In this document: in pieces, positions 22,990-32,912 of the stretch
Layout: each line of letters opens with the position of its first letter
How positions within the stretch are numbered: position 1 is the first letter of the stretch
Assembly (NCBI GenBank): GCA_016342345.1
Contig: JAEINO010000042.1
Span: 1 to 32,912, forward strand
Reading direction: 5' to 3'
Length of the DNA: 32,912 bases
From: Pseudodesulfovibrio sp.
GTDB lineage: Bacteria; Desulfobacterota; Desulfovibrionia; Desulfovibrionales; Desulfovibrionaceae
Translations under genes and position numbers: made by a program
The notes under the pieces: generated by a model
What the model was told of the DNA's origin: nothing
Databases searched by the model: none
What the model saw: the letters and a program-made list of their open reading frames with translations, nothing else

Positions 22990-25900
22990 CTACTTTATTG
23001 TAGAAATCCCTCCTTGGGCAGCTTTCATTGAGGATTGAGGCGACGTCGAAGTTACCGGGGTTCCGCCGGGAACACCTTGTGTTGGCGTGCCACCAGAAGC
23101 AGCGCTGGACATGGGGACCTTGCTGATCACCTGATTGACCGATGCTGGACCGGAATCAGTATTGGCGTTAAATATATTAACATCCTTTTCCGTTTTCCGT
23201 TTTACACCACCAGCAGCATTAATATTCGTGCCGGAATCCGTTTTAATATCCGTGTTCACGAGTGTTGTCTTGCCATCAGAGGAGATATTCAGCACTCCAC
23301 CTGTTTTGATCATAGCCCCCTGGTTTTGAACGCTTCCGCCACCGCCAACTCCGACGAACACACTGGTCGTGTTGTCAGGGTCCTTGGCCGTTGTTGCAGA
23401 GTTCTCAACTTCACCACCCCAATTGGTGGATACTCCAGGCTTTGTGGAAACCAGAGGTTTGGCATCCATCGTTCCGATTGAAACGCTACTGCGCGCAGGC
23501 TTCGGTGTCGTGGGCACTGGTGGCGGTGTCTTTGTAGCAGAAGTACTTGACGTTTTCGTCTTGTCTGAGACTGCGCCAGGTCGTTGCGGCTTCGGTGCCG
23601 TGGGCACTGGTGGCGGTGTCTTTGTAGCAGAAGTACTTGACGTTTTCGTCTTGTCTGAGACTGCGCCAGGGCGTTGCGGCTTCGGTGCCGTGGGCACCGG
23701 CGGCGGTGTCTTTGTAGCAGAAGTACTTGACGTTTTCGTCTTGTCTGAGACTGCGCCAGGTCGTTGCGGCTTCGGTGCCGTGGGCACTGGTGGCGGTGTC
23801 TTTGTAGCAGAAGTACTCGACGTTTTCGTCTTGTCTGAGACTGCGCCAGGTCGTTGCGGCTTCGGTGCCGTGGGCACTGGCGGCGGTGTCTTTGTAGCAG
23901 AAGTACTCGACGTTTTCGTCTTGTCTGAGACTGCGCCAGGGCGTTGCGGCTTCGGTGTCGTGGGCACTGGTGGCGGTGTCTTTGTAGCAGAAGTACTTGA
24001 CGTTTTCGTCTTGTTTGAGACTGCGCCAGGTCGTTGCGGCTTCGGTGCCGTGGGCACTGGTGGTGGAGTTCTCTTGGCAGCTGTTGCGGAAGGCGACGGT
24101 TTAGTTGGTGGTGCCGTCTTCTTATCCATAGAACCTGCTACGGTAAAACCGAAGCTTGAGTCTGTGTTTTTCGTGGTTGTAATATTCACATCGTCTGTTG
24201 CAGCTATATTGGCGTTGCCTGTGGTCTCGAGGTTGGTGCCAACGAGATTCACATTCCCTCCGCCAGCGGAGATGTCAATACCACCTGCGCCTGCAGTGAT
24301 GCTGCCTGCTTTTTGTATGGTCTTATCTTTCTTCTGGAATTGCGCACCGAAAGTTATGGATTTCTTTTTCTCAGGAGCGGCTTTTGTGTCAGCATTCGGT
24401 GGTGTAGGCATTACGGGAACCGAAGATGGCGGGGTGGCCGGCGGTGTCGGATTTTGCTTGTTCTTCAGCTCCTGCATGATCGAACCGTGGTTTTTTTGCC
24501 AAGTGGTCAAGGCTTCGGAACTCGATTTGCTGCCGTCTGAACCTTGCGTTCCACCAGTACCGAGGTTCTTAGCCTTCTCGGAAACTGCAGGGGCTGGATT
24601 CTGCGCTACCGCTTTGGGAGTCTTCTTTGTTGTTGAAGCCGAGCCAGAAAGCGAAGCTCCGAAAGCCGTGGATTCGGAAGTACTCTCGGCTGCCGTGAAG
24701 TTTACCGCGCCACCGGCTTTGATACTCGCCTTGTTTTTAGCAGCAAGATTGGTCCCTTCGAGACTCACATCCTTATTGCTCTTGATGAGAAGATTGCCAC
24801 CGGAAGTAAGGCTACCAGCCTCGGCAATGGATTCCTTGGATTTATCGTGATTTACTGCAGCCGTAACACCTGCGGTTTTGCTACTGGTTTGTGCCTCGGC
24901 ATTGGAAGTTTGGGTTTTACCCGTTACCAAACCGGCTCGCACACCAAATGATTTGCTATCGGAGGTACTCTTTGCCGCCTTGAAGTTGACACCTTCCGCG
25001 CCGTTGAGCGTTGCGTCGCCACCTGCGGCCATATTTGTGCCCTCAAGATCAATGGACTTGCCTGCTGTCAAATTGAGCTTGCCGCCAGTTGCTATGCTGC
25101 CAGCCTTGGCTGTGCTGGAGGTAGATGATTCTTTGCTGTAGCCGCCTCCGACTTTGGCATCAAATTTACTTTCTCCGGATTTTTTGCCGACGCTCAAGCT
25201 TGCACTGGCATCATATGACTTTTCACTTGATGTCTTCGTATCACGGGCCGCGTCGATTACAATTTTGCCACCTGCGTCAATATTGGTGTCGCCGGTAGCT
25301 GCCAGATTGGTACCTTCCAGGCGGGTATTGCCCTTGGTCTTGATGCTGATATTGCCGCCAGACTCGATACCACCGGCTATGGCTGTGGAGGTGCTGGATT
25401 TTTTGTCTGTCTTGCTTGTACCACCGGAAACGCCTCCTTCCACACCTTTGCCAGAGCCGCGAGTTACGCCAGCACTAAATGCCCCATTGATATTGCTGGC
25501 AGAAGACTTTTCAGACGTCGTGTTTTTCGCCGCCTTGAAATCTACTGATCCGGCCTCCAATTCCACGCCTTTTCCGGCACTCATTTGCGTACCTTCAAAG
25601 GAGGTCGCCCCGGTCGTGCTGCTCTTGATCTTGCCGCCGACTTTGATTGTCGAAACCACGGCATCACTGGAAGTCGAGGCTGATTTTTTATTATCTCTGT
25701 TATAGCTGGCTTTGATTCCAGCGGCGACCTTGCCCGTTGCTTCGACCTTGGCTCCAGCTTCGGCCTTTGGCGTACCGTCCCCCATTCCTATGTTTGCTCC
25801 GGCTACAGCATTGGCACCCGCTTCAGCCTTGGCATATGCACCGACCTTGGCAGTATTGCTGGTGCTTTCACTGGTCTTGAAAGACGTGTTTTCTGCCGCT

Positions 25901-28900
25901 TTGCTGGTAAACGTTTTGGCGGACTGGTTGAAATCGCCACCGGCTTCTATGCCCGTACCTACGTCGGTAATGCTATTCTCGGCTGTACGGCTAATGGACC
26001 CTGAACCTGAAGTAATTGTGGAAACACGCGCGGTGCTGGTACCTTCGGTCTCTTTGGTTGATTCATTCCTGCTCTGCAAGCCTACGGAAACAGTCGCCTT
26101 GACATCCGCCTTGGCACTGGCTCCGGCGTTCGCACCGAGGCTGGCCTTGGCTTCGGCACCGGCTACTGCGTTGGCGTTGGCCGTCCCATCTACATACAAG
26201 CCGAAGCTGTTTTTTGTAACCGTGGTTGAACTGGTATGCGTGTCTTGAGCAGCCTGGAAAGCCATATCCTTGGCATTGACTTCAACGCCCTGTTCACCGC
26301 TAACGCCTGAACCTTGAACTGTGAGTGTGTTGCCAGCATTGATCTTCAGATTGCCACCACTGGCAAGGGACGTGCCCTTGTTGATAATATCCGTGGTCTC
26401 TGTTTCCGTGGTCTTGGTACGCATGACATCTATGTTTGTATTGGAGTCCGCCTTGGCTTTGGCTGTAGACGAGGCAGAGGCACCAGCACTACTAATGTTG
26501 GCATCTGCCTTGGCATCGACTCCAGCCTTGGCATCGGCCTTGTTGGATGTGCTAGCGTACAGACCGATCTTGGTGGTCACTGTCTTGCTTGTGGAGACAT
26601 GAGTATCCTGGGTAGCCATGATATCCACATTCTTGCCGGACAGGTTGATATCACCACCTGCTTTTACGTCTGCTCCACGAATGAGTGTATCTTTCTTGGA
26701 TGTGATGTTCAGGTTGCCGCCAGCCGCGACCTGAGAACCTTTGGCTGTTGTCGTTTTGTCAAATGTGTTGGTGGTGGATCTCTTCATGATGTCCAATCCA
26801 CCCGCGTCATTTGTTGCCGAGGCTTCTGCTTCGGCCTTGGCACCAGAAGACTCGGCAGACGAAGTGGCGGAGGAAGAGCTTGTGTCGCCTTCTCCTTTGG
26901 AAAAGGAAAAGAGGCTGATGGTTTCAGTTTTGGTGGTCGTCCGATCCACATCACGGGCTTCAAGAATATTCACATCGCTGGCGGCAACATTGATGTCGCC
27001 CCGGGCATTGACTTTGGCCCCTTGCAGTGTAGTGGTTTTGCCTGCAACCAAATTGACATTACCACCGGCTTTGACGGTCGAGCCAATGGCCGAGGTCTTC
27101 AAATTGTCCGTGGTTTTATCTTCTTTTCCATACAAACCGCCACCGACACCAAATCCTTGTTTCGAAATGGTATTAACCGTATGGCTGCTGTCATCCCGCG
27201 ACATGACATTAAGATCCTTCCCGGCGTTCAGATCTGCATTTCCGCCCGCCCTTACAGTGGACCCACCCAAGGTGATGTCATTCTTTGCCTTCACGCTCAA
27301 ATTGCCTCCGCTTGATAGGGAGGAACCAATCTGTTTTATTGTGCTGGTGGTGGTTGTGCCGCTGAAATACGTTCTCGATGTTTCTTTATTTTTTACGGTA
27401 TCCAGAACAACATTGTTGCCTGCGGTCAGGCTGGCATCGCCTCCTGCTGCAATCTTGCCACCGAGGGTGGTGATATCTTTTGCCGCATCGATATTTAAGT
27501 TCCCCTTGGCAACAATGCCCGCCTTCTTGCCGATTGAAGTAGATTGGTTAAAGGAACCGCCCTTTGTTTCGGCCAGAGTCTTGTTGATGATGCTGCCACC
27601 GGTGGAGGTCAGAGCCACATCGCCACCTGAAATAGTACCGCTGGTGTTCTTGATATCACCCTGAGCTGTAATATTCAGGGTCTTGGAGCCGGAAATAGTG
27701 CTGCCCTCATTGGTCAGCGAGGTCAGGTTAAGATTGACATTTTTGCCAGAGATGGAGGCTCTGTTGTCCAAGGCGAACATCTTTTTGGTAGAAGCCGCCA
27801 GATAGACCACCGGCGCAAGAACCGTCTGCCCCTTGACAACGGTTTTCACCATCCAGACCATGTCTTCCTTGAGTAAAGATTGTTGATATTTACTCAGCTT
27901 AGCACCCATCTTCAAGCCGAGCTTTTCCGTCTGATTGACAGCACTATCCATGAGGCCTTTCATCTGTTCTTTTGCGTTTGCATATTGTGGAAGAAGTTTT
28001 CTCCCTCCCTTGGTGGCTAGCTGCTGACCTACGAGGTACGTCTCATAACCAGCATCGCCCAAACGCTTGATAACTTCATCGGAACTAAAATTATATTTCT
28101 TAATCAGATAATCACTACCCAAATAATTGTCGAGATTGGTAAACAGAGGGTTGGTCTCCACCAAATAATTCGCGTTTGGATCCTTTTTCGTGACGAACAT
28201 GCCATTGGGGTTGGTAGGCAGGTTCAACGTAGGACTTGTAAAAGTCTTTCCGGTCGCAGTCCGTACGTAAGGTGAGGGAGAAGTTAGTGGGGTACCTCTG
28301 GTTGTCAATCCAAGGCTTCCCATATTGAGTGTATAGGCTCGTATGCTAGAGCGTACGCGAGGCGAGGATGTATACGTGGTGGTTACAGGTCCGGAGGTTG
28401 CACTCTTGAACGTATCACCTTCCCATTCTTCATCTCTGAGATAGGAACAATGCATCTTTCGGGTCAAGATATCGCTATTGTCAAAGGTGGAGCTTGAATT
28501 CTTCCCAATAATATTTACTGTGTCGCCGGAAATGGTAGCTCCAAGGTTGATAGCGGAATCAAAATCCTTAATCGTTATTATGTTGCCATAGATGGTCGCG
28601 GTGCGGTTAAAAATATTATCAAAGACTTCTGGATACTCCGATGTCATTTCATAATACATGGTATACTTGTTTGACGGACTACTCCTACCTAATTCCGTCT
28701 TGTGTTCATATTCCATCGATCCCCAAGACCGCGGACCACCACCATCCTTGACCATGTTTTTGAAGCTGCGGGCAGAGATGGTAAGATTATTAACCGCATC
28801 GATGCTGCTGTAATTAATGAATTCATCGGCTTGAATGGTCATATCATGACCAGAGCCAATGGTGCCGAGAGGGTCGGTAAACGTTGCATCATTAATAAGC

Positions 28901-30936
28901 GTGCTCGAGGATGAAATGGCGAGGTCATTCCCGGCGTACAGTGCACCCGCGTTCACCAGATTGGCATGAGTGGCTCGCGCGGTCAGATCATGAAAGGCGG
29001 AGATGCCGCCGGTGGACTCATTGGAAAAGGATTCCTGGCCCATTACGTTGAGATCATAACCGGAATGAAGCGAGCCGTAATTGATAAATTGTTGTATGCC
29101 GGCAATGTTACCGACTCCTGCGCCAGAGGTGGCAGCCAGGATGCGTGCGGTCGCGTCAGTATTGCTACCAACAGTCAGATAGTCAGCCGTCACGTTCATA
29201 TCACCGGAACTTTCCAGCGTACTATCGACGCCACGGACTAGCAGCATTCCGGTCTGTATGTTCACGGAGCCGCCCAAAAGTGAACCTGTGTTCCAGACGC
29301 TGTGAGACTTTGCGGTGGTCTTTCCCCTGAAATCCAGCAAGTCATAAGCATGGATGGAGCCATTATTTTGCAGGGAGGCGTTAACGCGTGCTATGATGTT
29401 GCCCTTGTCAGCCGTTATGATTCCATAGTTGGTCAAGTCGGTTTCGGCAAAAAAATTGATATTTCCTGCAGTGCTTTGAACGCCTTGTCCGGCCCCTGCG
29501 TCAAAGTGCATACCTCCTGCGGTGGAAGTCAGGTCCATGTCGCCAAATGATTTAAGCGCAGCTTTGGAAAAAGACATGTCACTGCCAGTGGCGGTCATTC
29601 CCATAGAACCATCTGAATAAAGGGACGTCAGGTCGAATGCGCCGATGACATGACTCGCGGCATCTATCTGCAGATGACTGCCCGCACCATAGCTGACACC
29701 ATCAATTACAGCCCTGCCGGAGTTCGTCAGGATGACGGTGTTGCCGTATCGTTTGTTCGCATCGGTGATACCAGGGGCATCGGAGCGCCTGTCGGTCAAC
29801 GATCCAAGGTTATAGGCGAGTTCTTTATCAGCCTTGATACCACCGCCGTCGAGAGTGGCTCCGCCGTGAATGGCTGTCAGACCCAGATTGCGTCCTGCGG
29901 TAAGATTGGCGTCCGTGGCCTTGATGGCGTCGGACGCGGTATTGGTGCTGGTGATTGAGAGGTCTCGTGCAGCGGAAATTTTACTCCCAACTTCGATCTT
30001 TCCCGAAGCCGTGATAATGAAATCGTCAGCTGTGGCTGCAGCATCGCCCTTGATACGCACGCCTACTCCGGCTTCCGTCGCTTTCAGATTGATGCGTCCG
30101 GCATACATGCCGCCCAAGGCACTGGAATCAATGGCATACGCAGGAACCGCACTGCCGTCAGAAGCGATGGGACTTGTCGCACCAGTGGCGGAATTCCAAT
30201 GGTTTGTGCCGGCCACCATGTTCAGGGTGGGGGCGTTCACCTGTCCGCCAACGACGATCTTGCGCGACACGAGATCGAGAATCTGCTGGGAATTTGCGTT
30301 GAGACCCGTTCCGGTAATGAGGATATCTCCACCGCGTACATTGAAGCCGTTGAGTGTGCCGCCGGTCATGTCCGGTGCGCCGGTGACAAGGCTGACCCGG
30401 TCAGTATTGATGAAGCCACCGCCACTACTTGTGATGCCAAAGGGGTTTGCGATGATGACATCGGCCTTGCCACCCAGAACCTCGGTAAAACCGGCAAGAG
30501 TACTGCGACTGCCACCCGTAACCTCATTGAGAATGATACTGGCCTGATTGCCAGCAGCAAGATTCGGGTTGGCCGCAAGCTGACCGGCCAATTGTGATTG
30601 CCGGAACGCCTCGCTCATGTCGCCGTTGTTAAGGACCACCCCATGGGTGTCGACATTGTATTGCGTGAATGCGTTATGTGACATCCCAGAGCCGTTGGGT
30701 GCGGCTATATTCACTACCGGCACACCATTGGCAGCATTGTTTATAGTCGTATTCGTGGCACCCGAAGGTACCGGGTCACCGGCCAGGACCATTTGCGGAG
30801 GACAGAGCAGCAGGAAGCATAAAAGCCAGACAATGGATCGAAATCCGAGTTCCATGAATTTCTTTGTCATTTTCCGTAGTGCATTTCTTCTCATTGCATT
30901 TTTCCTGATCAAACTGTTTTTCATCGCAATCGTCAT
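22990..30936 (-). CDS. TpsA-type filamentous haemagglutinin-like exoprotein
   Basis: A 2648-residue secreted protein. Residues 1-53 are an extended signal peptide with a basic N-terminus (cleavage near VLAG). Residues about 54-300 form the TPS secretion domain with NPNL (123-126) and NPFGI (164-168). A long run of filamentous-haemagglutinin beta-helix repeats (GGNLNIT, AGGDINL types) follows. A non-repetitive linker at about 920-1050 (ETNPLFTNLDNYLGSDYLI, KRLGDAGYETYLVGQQ) is typical of CdiA/FhaB-like proteins. Ala-rich repeat modules, the proline-rich tandem repeat (about 2290-2480) and a short tail follow. No VENN motif or recognisable toxin ends it, and no immunity gene follows. GGGAG lies upstream of the ATG, 11 bases after tpsB. 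Likely an adhesin or biofilm factor. Confidence 0.93.
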   Translation of the reverse strand: MTIAMKNSLIRKNAMRRNALRKMTKKFMELGFRSIVWLLCFLLLCPPQMVLAGDPVPSGATNTTINNAANGVPVVNIAAPNGSGMSHNAFTQYNVDTHGVVLNNGDMSEAFRQSQLAGQLAANPNLAAGNQASIILNEVTGGSRSTLAGFTEVLGGKADVIIANPFGITSSGGGFINTDRVSLVTGAPDMTGGTLNGFNVRGGDILITGTGLNANSQQILDLVSRKIVVGGQVNAPTLNMVAGTNHWNSATGATSPIASDGSAVPAYAIDSSALGGMYAGRINLKATEAGVGVRIKGDAAATADDFIITASGKIEVGSKISAARDLSITSTNTASDAIKATDANLTAGRNLGLTAIHGGATLDGGGIKADKELAYNLGSLTDRRSDAPGITDANKRYGNTVILTNSGRAVIDGVSYGAGSHLQIDAASHVIGAFDLTSLYSDGSMGMTATGSDMSFSKAALKSFGDMDLTSTAGGMHFDAGAGQGVQSTAGNINFFAETDLTNYGIITADKGNIIARVNASLQNNGSIHAYDLLDFRGKTTAKSHSVWNTGSLLGGSVNIQTGMLLVRGVDSTLESSGDMNVTADYLTVGSNTDATARILAATSGAGVGNIAGIQQFINYGSLHSGYDLNVMGQESFSNESTGGISAFHDLTARATHANLVNAGALYAGNDLAISSSSTLINDATFTDPLGTIGSGHDMTIQADEFINYSSIDAVNNLTISARSFKNMVKDGGGPRSWGSMEYEHKTELGRSSPSNKYTMYYEMTSEYPEVFDNIFNRTATIYGNIITIKDFDSAINLGATISGDTVNIIGKNSSSTFDNSDILTRKMHCSYLRDEEWEGDTFKSATSGPVTTTYTSSPRVRSSIRAYTLNMGSLGLTTRGTPLTSPSPYVRTATGKTFTSPTLNLPTNPNGMFVTKKDPNANYLVETNPLFTNLDNYLGSDYLIKKYNFSSDEVIKRLGDAGYETYLVGQQLATKGGRKLLPQYANAKEQMKGLMDSAVNQTEKLGLKMGAKLSKYQQSLLKEDMVWMVKTVVKGQTVLAPVVYLAASTKKMFALDNRASISGKNVNLNLTSLTNEGSTISGSKTLNITAQGDIKNTSGTISGGDVALTSTGGSIINKTLAETKGGSFNQSTSIGKKAGIVAKGNLNIDAAKDITTLGGKIAAGGDASLTAGNNVVLDTVKNKETSRTYFSGTTTTSTIKQIGSSLSSGGNLSVKAKNDITLGGSTVRAGGNADLNAGKDLNVMSRDDSSHTVNTISKQGFGVGGGLYGKEDKTTDNLKTSAIGSTVKAGGNVNLVAGKTTTLQGAKVNARGDINVAASDVNILEARDVDRTTTKTETISLFSFSKGEGDTSSSSATSSAESSGAKAEAEASATNDAGGLDIMKRSTTNTFDKTTTAKGSQVAAGGNLNITSKKDTLIRGADVKAGGDINLSGKNVDIMATQDTHVSTSKTVTTKIGLYASTSNKADAKAGVDAKADANISSAGASASSTAKAKADSNTNIDVMRTKTTETETTDIINKGTSLASGGNLKINAGNTLTVQGSGVSGEQGVEVNAKDMAFQAAQDTHTSSTTVTKNSFGLYVDGTANANAVAGAEAKASLGANAGASAKADVKATVSVGLQSRNESTKETEGTSTARVSTITSGSGSISRTAENSITDVGTGIEAGGDFNQSAKTFTSKAAENTSFKTSESTSNTAKVGAYAKAEAGANAVAGANIGMGDGTPKAEAGAKVEATGKVAAGIKASYNRDNKKSASTSSDAVVSTIKVGGKIKSSTTGATSFEGTQMSAGKGVELEAGSVDFKAAKNTTSEKSSASNINGAFSAGVTRGSGKGVEGGVSGGTSKTDKKSSTSTAIAGGIESGGNISIKTKGNTRLEGTNLAATGDTNIDAGGKIVIDAARDTKTSSEKSYDASASLSVGKKSGESKFDAKVGGGYSKESSTSSTAKAGSIATGGKLNLTAGKSIDLEGTNMAAGGDATLNGAEGVNFKAAKSTSDSKSFGVRAGLVTGKTQTSNAEAQTSSKTAGVTAAVNHDKSKESIAEAGSLTSGGNLLIKSNKDVSLEGTNLAAKNKASIKAGGAVNFTAAESTSESTAFGASLSGSASTTKKTPKAVAQNPAPAVSEKAKNLGTGGTQGSDGSKSSSEALTTWQKNHGSIMQELKNKQNPTPPATPPSSVPVMPTPPNADTKAAPEKKKSITFGAQFQKKDKTIQKAGSITAGAGGIDISAGGGNVNLVGTNLETTGNANIAATDDVNITTTKNTDSSFGFTVAGSMDKKTAPPTKPSPSATAAKRTPPPVPTAPKPQRPGAVSNKTKTSSTSATKTPPPVPTTPKPQRPGAVSDKTKTSSTSATKTPPPVPTAPKPQRPGAVSDKTKTSSTSATKTPPPVPTAPKPQRPGAVSDKTKTSSTSATKTPPPVPTAPKPQRPGAVSDKTKTSSTSATKTPPPVPTAPKPQRPGAVSDKTKTSSTSATKTPPPVPTTPKPARSSVSIGTMDAKPLVSTKPGVSTNWGGEVENSATTAKDPDNTTSVFVGVGGGGSVQNQGAMIKTGGVLNISSDGKTTLVNTDIKTDSGTNINAAGGVKRKTEKDVNIFNANTDSGPASVNQVISKVPMSSAASGGTPTQGVPGGTPVTSTSPQSSMKAAQGGISTIK
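23494..24064 (-). repeat. 90-bp tandem repeat encoding a proline-rich 30-residue unit
   Basis: Six full 90-bp units (starting 23501, 23591, 23681, 23771, 23861, 23951) plus a partial seventh are almost identical at DNA level. Each encodes TPPPVPTAPKPQRPGAVSDK followed by a Thr/Ser-rich stretch. Such near-identity implies recent expansion and likely copy-number variation between strains. Confidence 0.93.
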
Positions 30937-30947
30937 GGAGGGGCTCC

Positions 30948-32690
30948 CTAAAAGCTCACAGTCATGGTTGCAGAAAATTGGACTGGCTCCCGTTCAATGG
31001 CGGTAGGCACGGCTATGGACTTGGCAGCAGACAGTTCGCCCGATACGTACTTGCCCGCAAAGCGGATACCCATGGCTGCGCCCGAGAGTTCGGCATCATT
31101 GGTGGTCTTGAATTGTCCTATGTAACCCGCGTCAAAACCGATGAACGGCCTCGGTGTTATGTCGATAAACGGGATTGTGGGCAGACTTGTTGAGATTTCG
31201 TTGCGGACGTACAGGGCGCGATCACCTGACAGGTTGTTTCGATTAAATCCACGTACTGTGTAAAAGCTGCCAATGGAGAGTTGCTCTGATCCGTAGAGTG
31301 GTACTAACGCATATTGCCCGTAAAGCTGGCTGCTGAAAGTCATGCCCTGACCCATCACGTCAAAGGGGACTGTCAAACCTCCGGAATATTTGAATTTGGA
31401 CCCCTGGGCCTGTGGCAAGGAAGTTGTTGCGCCATTTTGATCCTTCAAGGCACCAAACGCAGTAAGGCCTTTGCTCCAACCAAGTCCACCGTTGAGCATG
31501 AAGCCCGAGAAACGGCAAAACCAGTTTGCATCCACGTCCAGGGTGGTGAGTTTGCGACTTGAGACATTCAGGTATTCGCCATCCAGATAGTTCTTTGAAT
31601 TTTTGGTGTTGATGGCGATGAGCGCGGAAAGCTTCTGGTTCTGATCGCGGTAGGCAACCCAATCCAATTCGCCGCGAAAGGTCTCGTTTGTACCACGTGC
31701 GACAAGGGTTTTGGTGGTGGTTTTCATCGGAGAACGATAGTTGGAGGAACTATAAAAAAGCTGTGCTCTCCAATAGCCGAACGGTACGGAATAATAGAGG
31801 CTGTCAAAATCGGAAGCACGAAATTTACTATCCTCGAAGAGCGTCTTCTTGTGCGAATACGTCAGATAGTCGTTGAGGGACAACGGATGATCCAGCCCTG
31901 CAGTGATAGATGCTTGATGGCGACCAGTGGAGAGACCTCCCATATTGTCTATGGTGCCGGAGACGGAAACGGGGAAGGACGGGGTGTTCTTGATGGTGAC
32001 AATGCTGGTTCCAGCGTCTTTTCCGGGGCTCACTTCCATTGTGGCACTGTTGGACGAGAGGCTATTGATCTGATCCAATCCTTGTTCGATATCCCTTAAA
32101 TTAAGAGGCGTTCCCGGTATAAAAGGGAAAGCGGTAGTGAGATTCACACTCTTTTTATCGCCATCATCAAGTATGAGGCGTTCGACCTTGCCTTCAACAA
32201 TAAGAATTTCGAGTTTCCCTTTGCTCAGGTCCTGAGCCTGAACGTATGGACGCACGGCGATATATCCCCGGTCTATATATTCCTTCAAAATGTCGCCGAG
32301 GAGTTTTTCTATATCCTGGGCGTACAGACATTTGTTCAGATATGGATCAACCAGTGCTTTTTTGACATCATCAGGCAAGAGCGTGACCCCGAGGAGTTTA
32401 ATCTCCTGAATATCACGGCATACGCCGCTCTTGGGCAGGCTCGGCATATTGACTTTCGGCAATGCCTGCGGAGCCGTTTTTGTGCCGCGATTAGCATCTT
32501 TAAGGAGCTGTTGCTGCATTTGTTCCTGTTGTTCATTCTGAATCCGTTGCGCCTCGCGATTGGCGGCATCAATTTCTGCTGGAGTCGCAGCCAATGCCGA
32601 AACACATGTCAACAGTATAAAAACGATCAGAAGTGTTGGAATAAAGGCAGTTTTTTTGCACGGGAAAACAGTTGTCTTATCCTCTGTCAT
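30948..32690 (-). CDS. TpsB-type outer-membrane transporter (FhaC/ShlB family)
   Basis: A 580-residue protein starting MTEDKTTVFPCKK, with a signal peptide (FIPTLLIVFILLTCVSALA). A Gln-rich stretch is followed by POTRA domains: VCRDIQEIKLLGVTLLPDDV, the second Cys in KCLYAQDIEKLL, IDRGYIAVRPYVQAQDLSKG and LEILIVEGKVERL. The rest is a beta barrel with the conserved loop motif VRGF in GSFYTVRGFNRN and a terminal Phe. It threads the TpsA exoprotein, encoded 11 bases downstream, across the outer membrane. Longer in-frame starts to 32816 exist, but the signal peptide fits the ATG at 32690. Confidence 0.93.
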   Translation of the reverse strand: MTEDKTTVFPCKKTAFIPTLLIVFILLTCVSALAATPAEIDAANREAQRIQNEQQEQMQQQLLKDANRGTKTAPQALPKVNMPSLPKSGVCRDIQEIKLLGVTLLPDDVKKALVDPYLNKCLYAQDIEKLLGDILKEYIDRGYIAVRPYVQAQDLSKGKLEILIVEGKVERLILDDGDKKSVNLTTAFPFIPGTPLNLRDIEQGLDQINSLSSNSATMEVSPGKDAGTSIVTIKNTPSFPVSVSGTIDNMGGLSTGRHQASITAGLDHPLSLNDYLTYSHKKTLFEDSKFRASDFDSLYYSVPFGYWRAQLFYSSSNYRSPMKTTTKTLVARGTNETFRGELDWVAYRDQNQKLSALIAINTKNSKNYLDGEYLNVSSRKLTTLDVDANWFCRFSGFMLNGGLGWSKGLTAFGALKDQNGATTSLPQAQGSKFKYSGGLTVPFDVMGQGMTFSSQLYGQYALVPLYGSEQLSIGSFYTVRGFNRNNLSGDRALYVRNEISTSLPTIPFIDITPRPFIGFDAGYIGQFKTTNDAELSGAAMGIRFAGKYVSGELSAAKSIAVPTAIEREPVQFSATMTVSF

Positions 32691-32912
32691 ATATGTATCC
32701 ACAACAAATCCTTCACAAAAGGCATATTTTATGATCCGAAATCGCCCTTTTGTGGCGGACGAAAGAGCCATGCGGATCGGACAACGATCAACTAAGGTCT
32801 CAGTCACCAGGCTCATCGGAAAATCTAATTTAGTTTATAGTGCGCGGTAAGTCCAAACAAATTCTGCAACCGGTTTAAGGTGCACGCTCCGTCTTGTTTG
32901 CTTTCATCCCCT
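32691..32912. other. upstream region of the two-partner secretion operon, nothing identified
   Basis: It should contain the promoter of the tpsB-tpsA operon, but I see no clear promoter pair, repeat or RNA in the bases available. Confidence 0.4.

Noticed and set aside
23369-24850. Long plus-strand open frame of 493 codons opposite the giant exoprotein, and similar ones at 26314-27315 and 26741-27664
   Set aside because: They are antisense shadows of the repeat-rich exoprotein frame, with no ribosome sites and translations that simply mirror the repeats.

Overview
The window looks like accessory (island-type) DNA from a Gram-negative bacterium with an outer membrane. A desulfovibrionaceal sulfate reducer is my best guess. 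It rests on the type I-C cas set, the form of the CRISPR repeat and the tRNA-Ala sequence, and is inference rather than proof. Three functional blocks are stitched together by mobile-element scars.

Left edge (1-632): the 3' half of a tRNA-Ala(GGC) gene without its 5' half, a rho-independent terminator, and a minus-strand remnant of a tyrosine recombinase. This is the signature of islands integrating into a tRNA gene. A promoter-like pair then leads into block 1.

Block 1 (633-9551, plus strand): a run of eight closely spaced genes, which I consider the most interesting part. They encode an exported low-complexity protein, a lipoprotein, a membrane-anchored helical-repeat protein, a membrane-anchored PEGA-repeat/SUMF1-fold protein, a 47-residue membrane microprotein, a MotA/TolQ/ExbB-type channel subunit, and two proteins that each join an ExbD-like transmembrane helix (FLDV motif) to a coiled coil and a von Willebrand A domain. 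The last three genes overlap. Together they suggest an ion-motive-force-driven envelope machine whose periplasmic arms are vWA domains. I know of no described function.

Block 2 (9556-19017): a complete type I-C CRISPR-Cas locus on the minus strand (cas3-cas5c-cas8c-cas7-cas4-cas1-cas2, leader, 18 repeats/17 spacers). It is bracketed by two inverted copies of a 158-bp TA-ended, MITE-like element. Next to the right copy lies an inverted match to the tRNA-Ala anticodon-arm region at the left edge of the window.

Block 3 (19054-22958): a decayed RND efflux operon on the plus strand. The outer-membrane factor is frameshifted at a G8 tract, the adaptor is intact, and the pump is frameshifted and then cut off by a 132-bp element with perfect 22-bp terminal inverted repeats.

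Block 4 (22990-32690, minus strand): a two-partner secretion pair. A TpsB/FhaC-type outer-membrane transporter is followed by a 2648-residue TpsA haemagglutinin-like exoprotein with a proline-rich 30-residue tandem repeat and no recognisable C-terminal toxin. The last ~220 bases of the window hold nothing I can identify.
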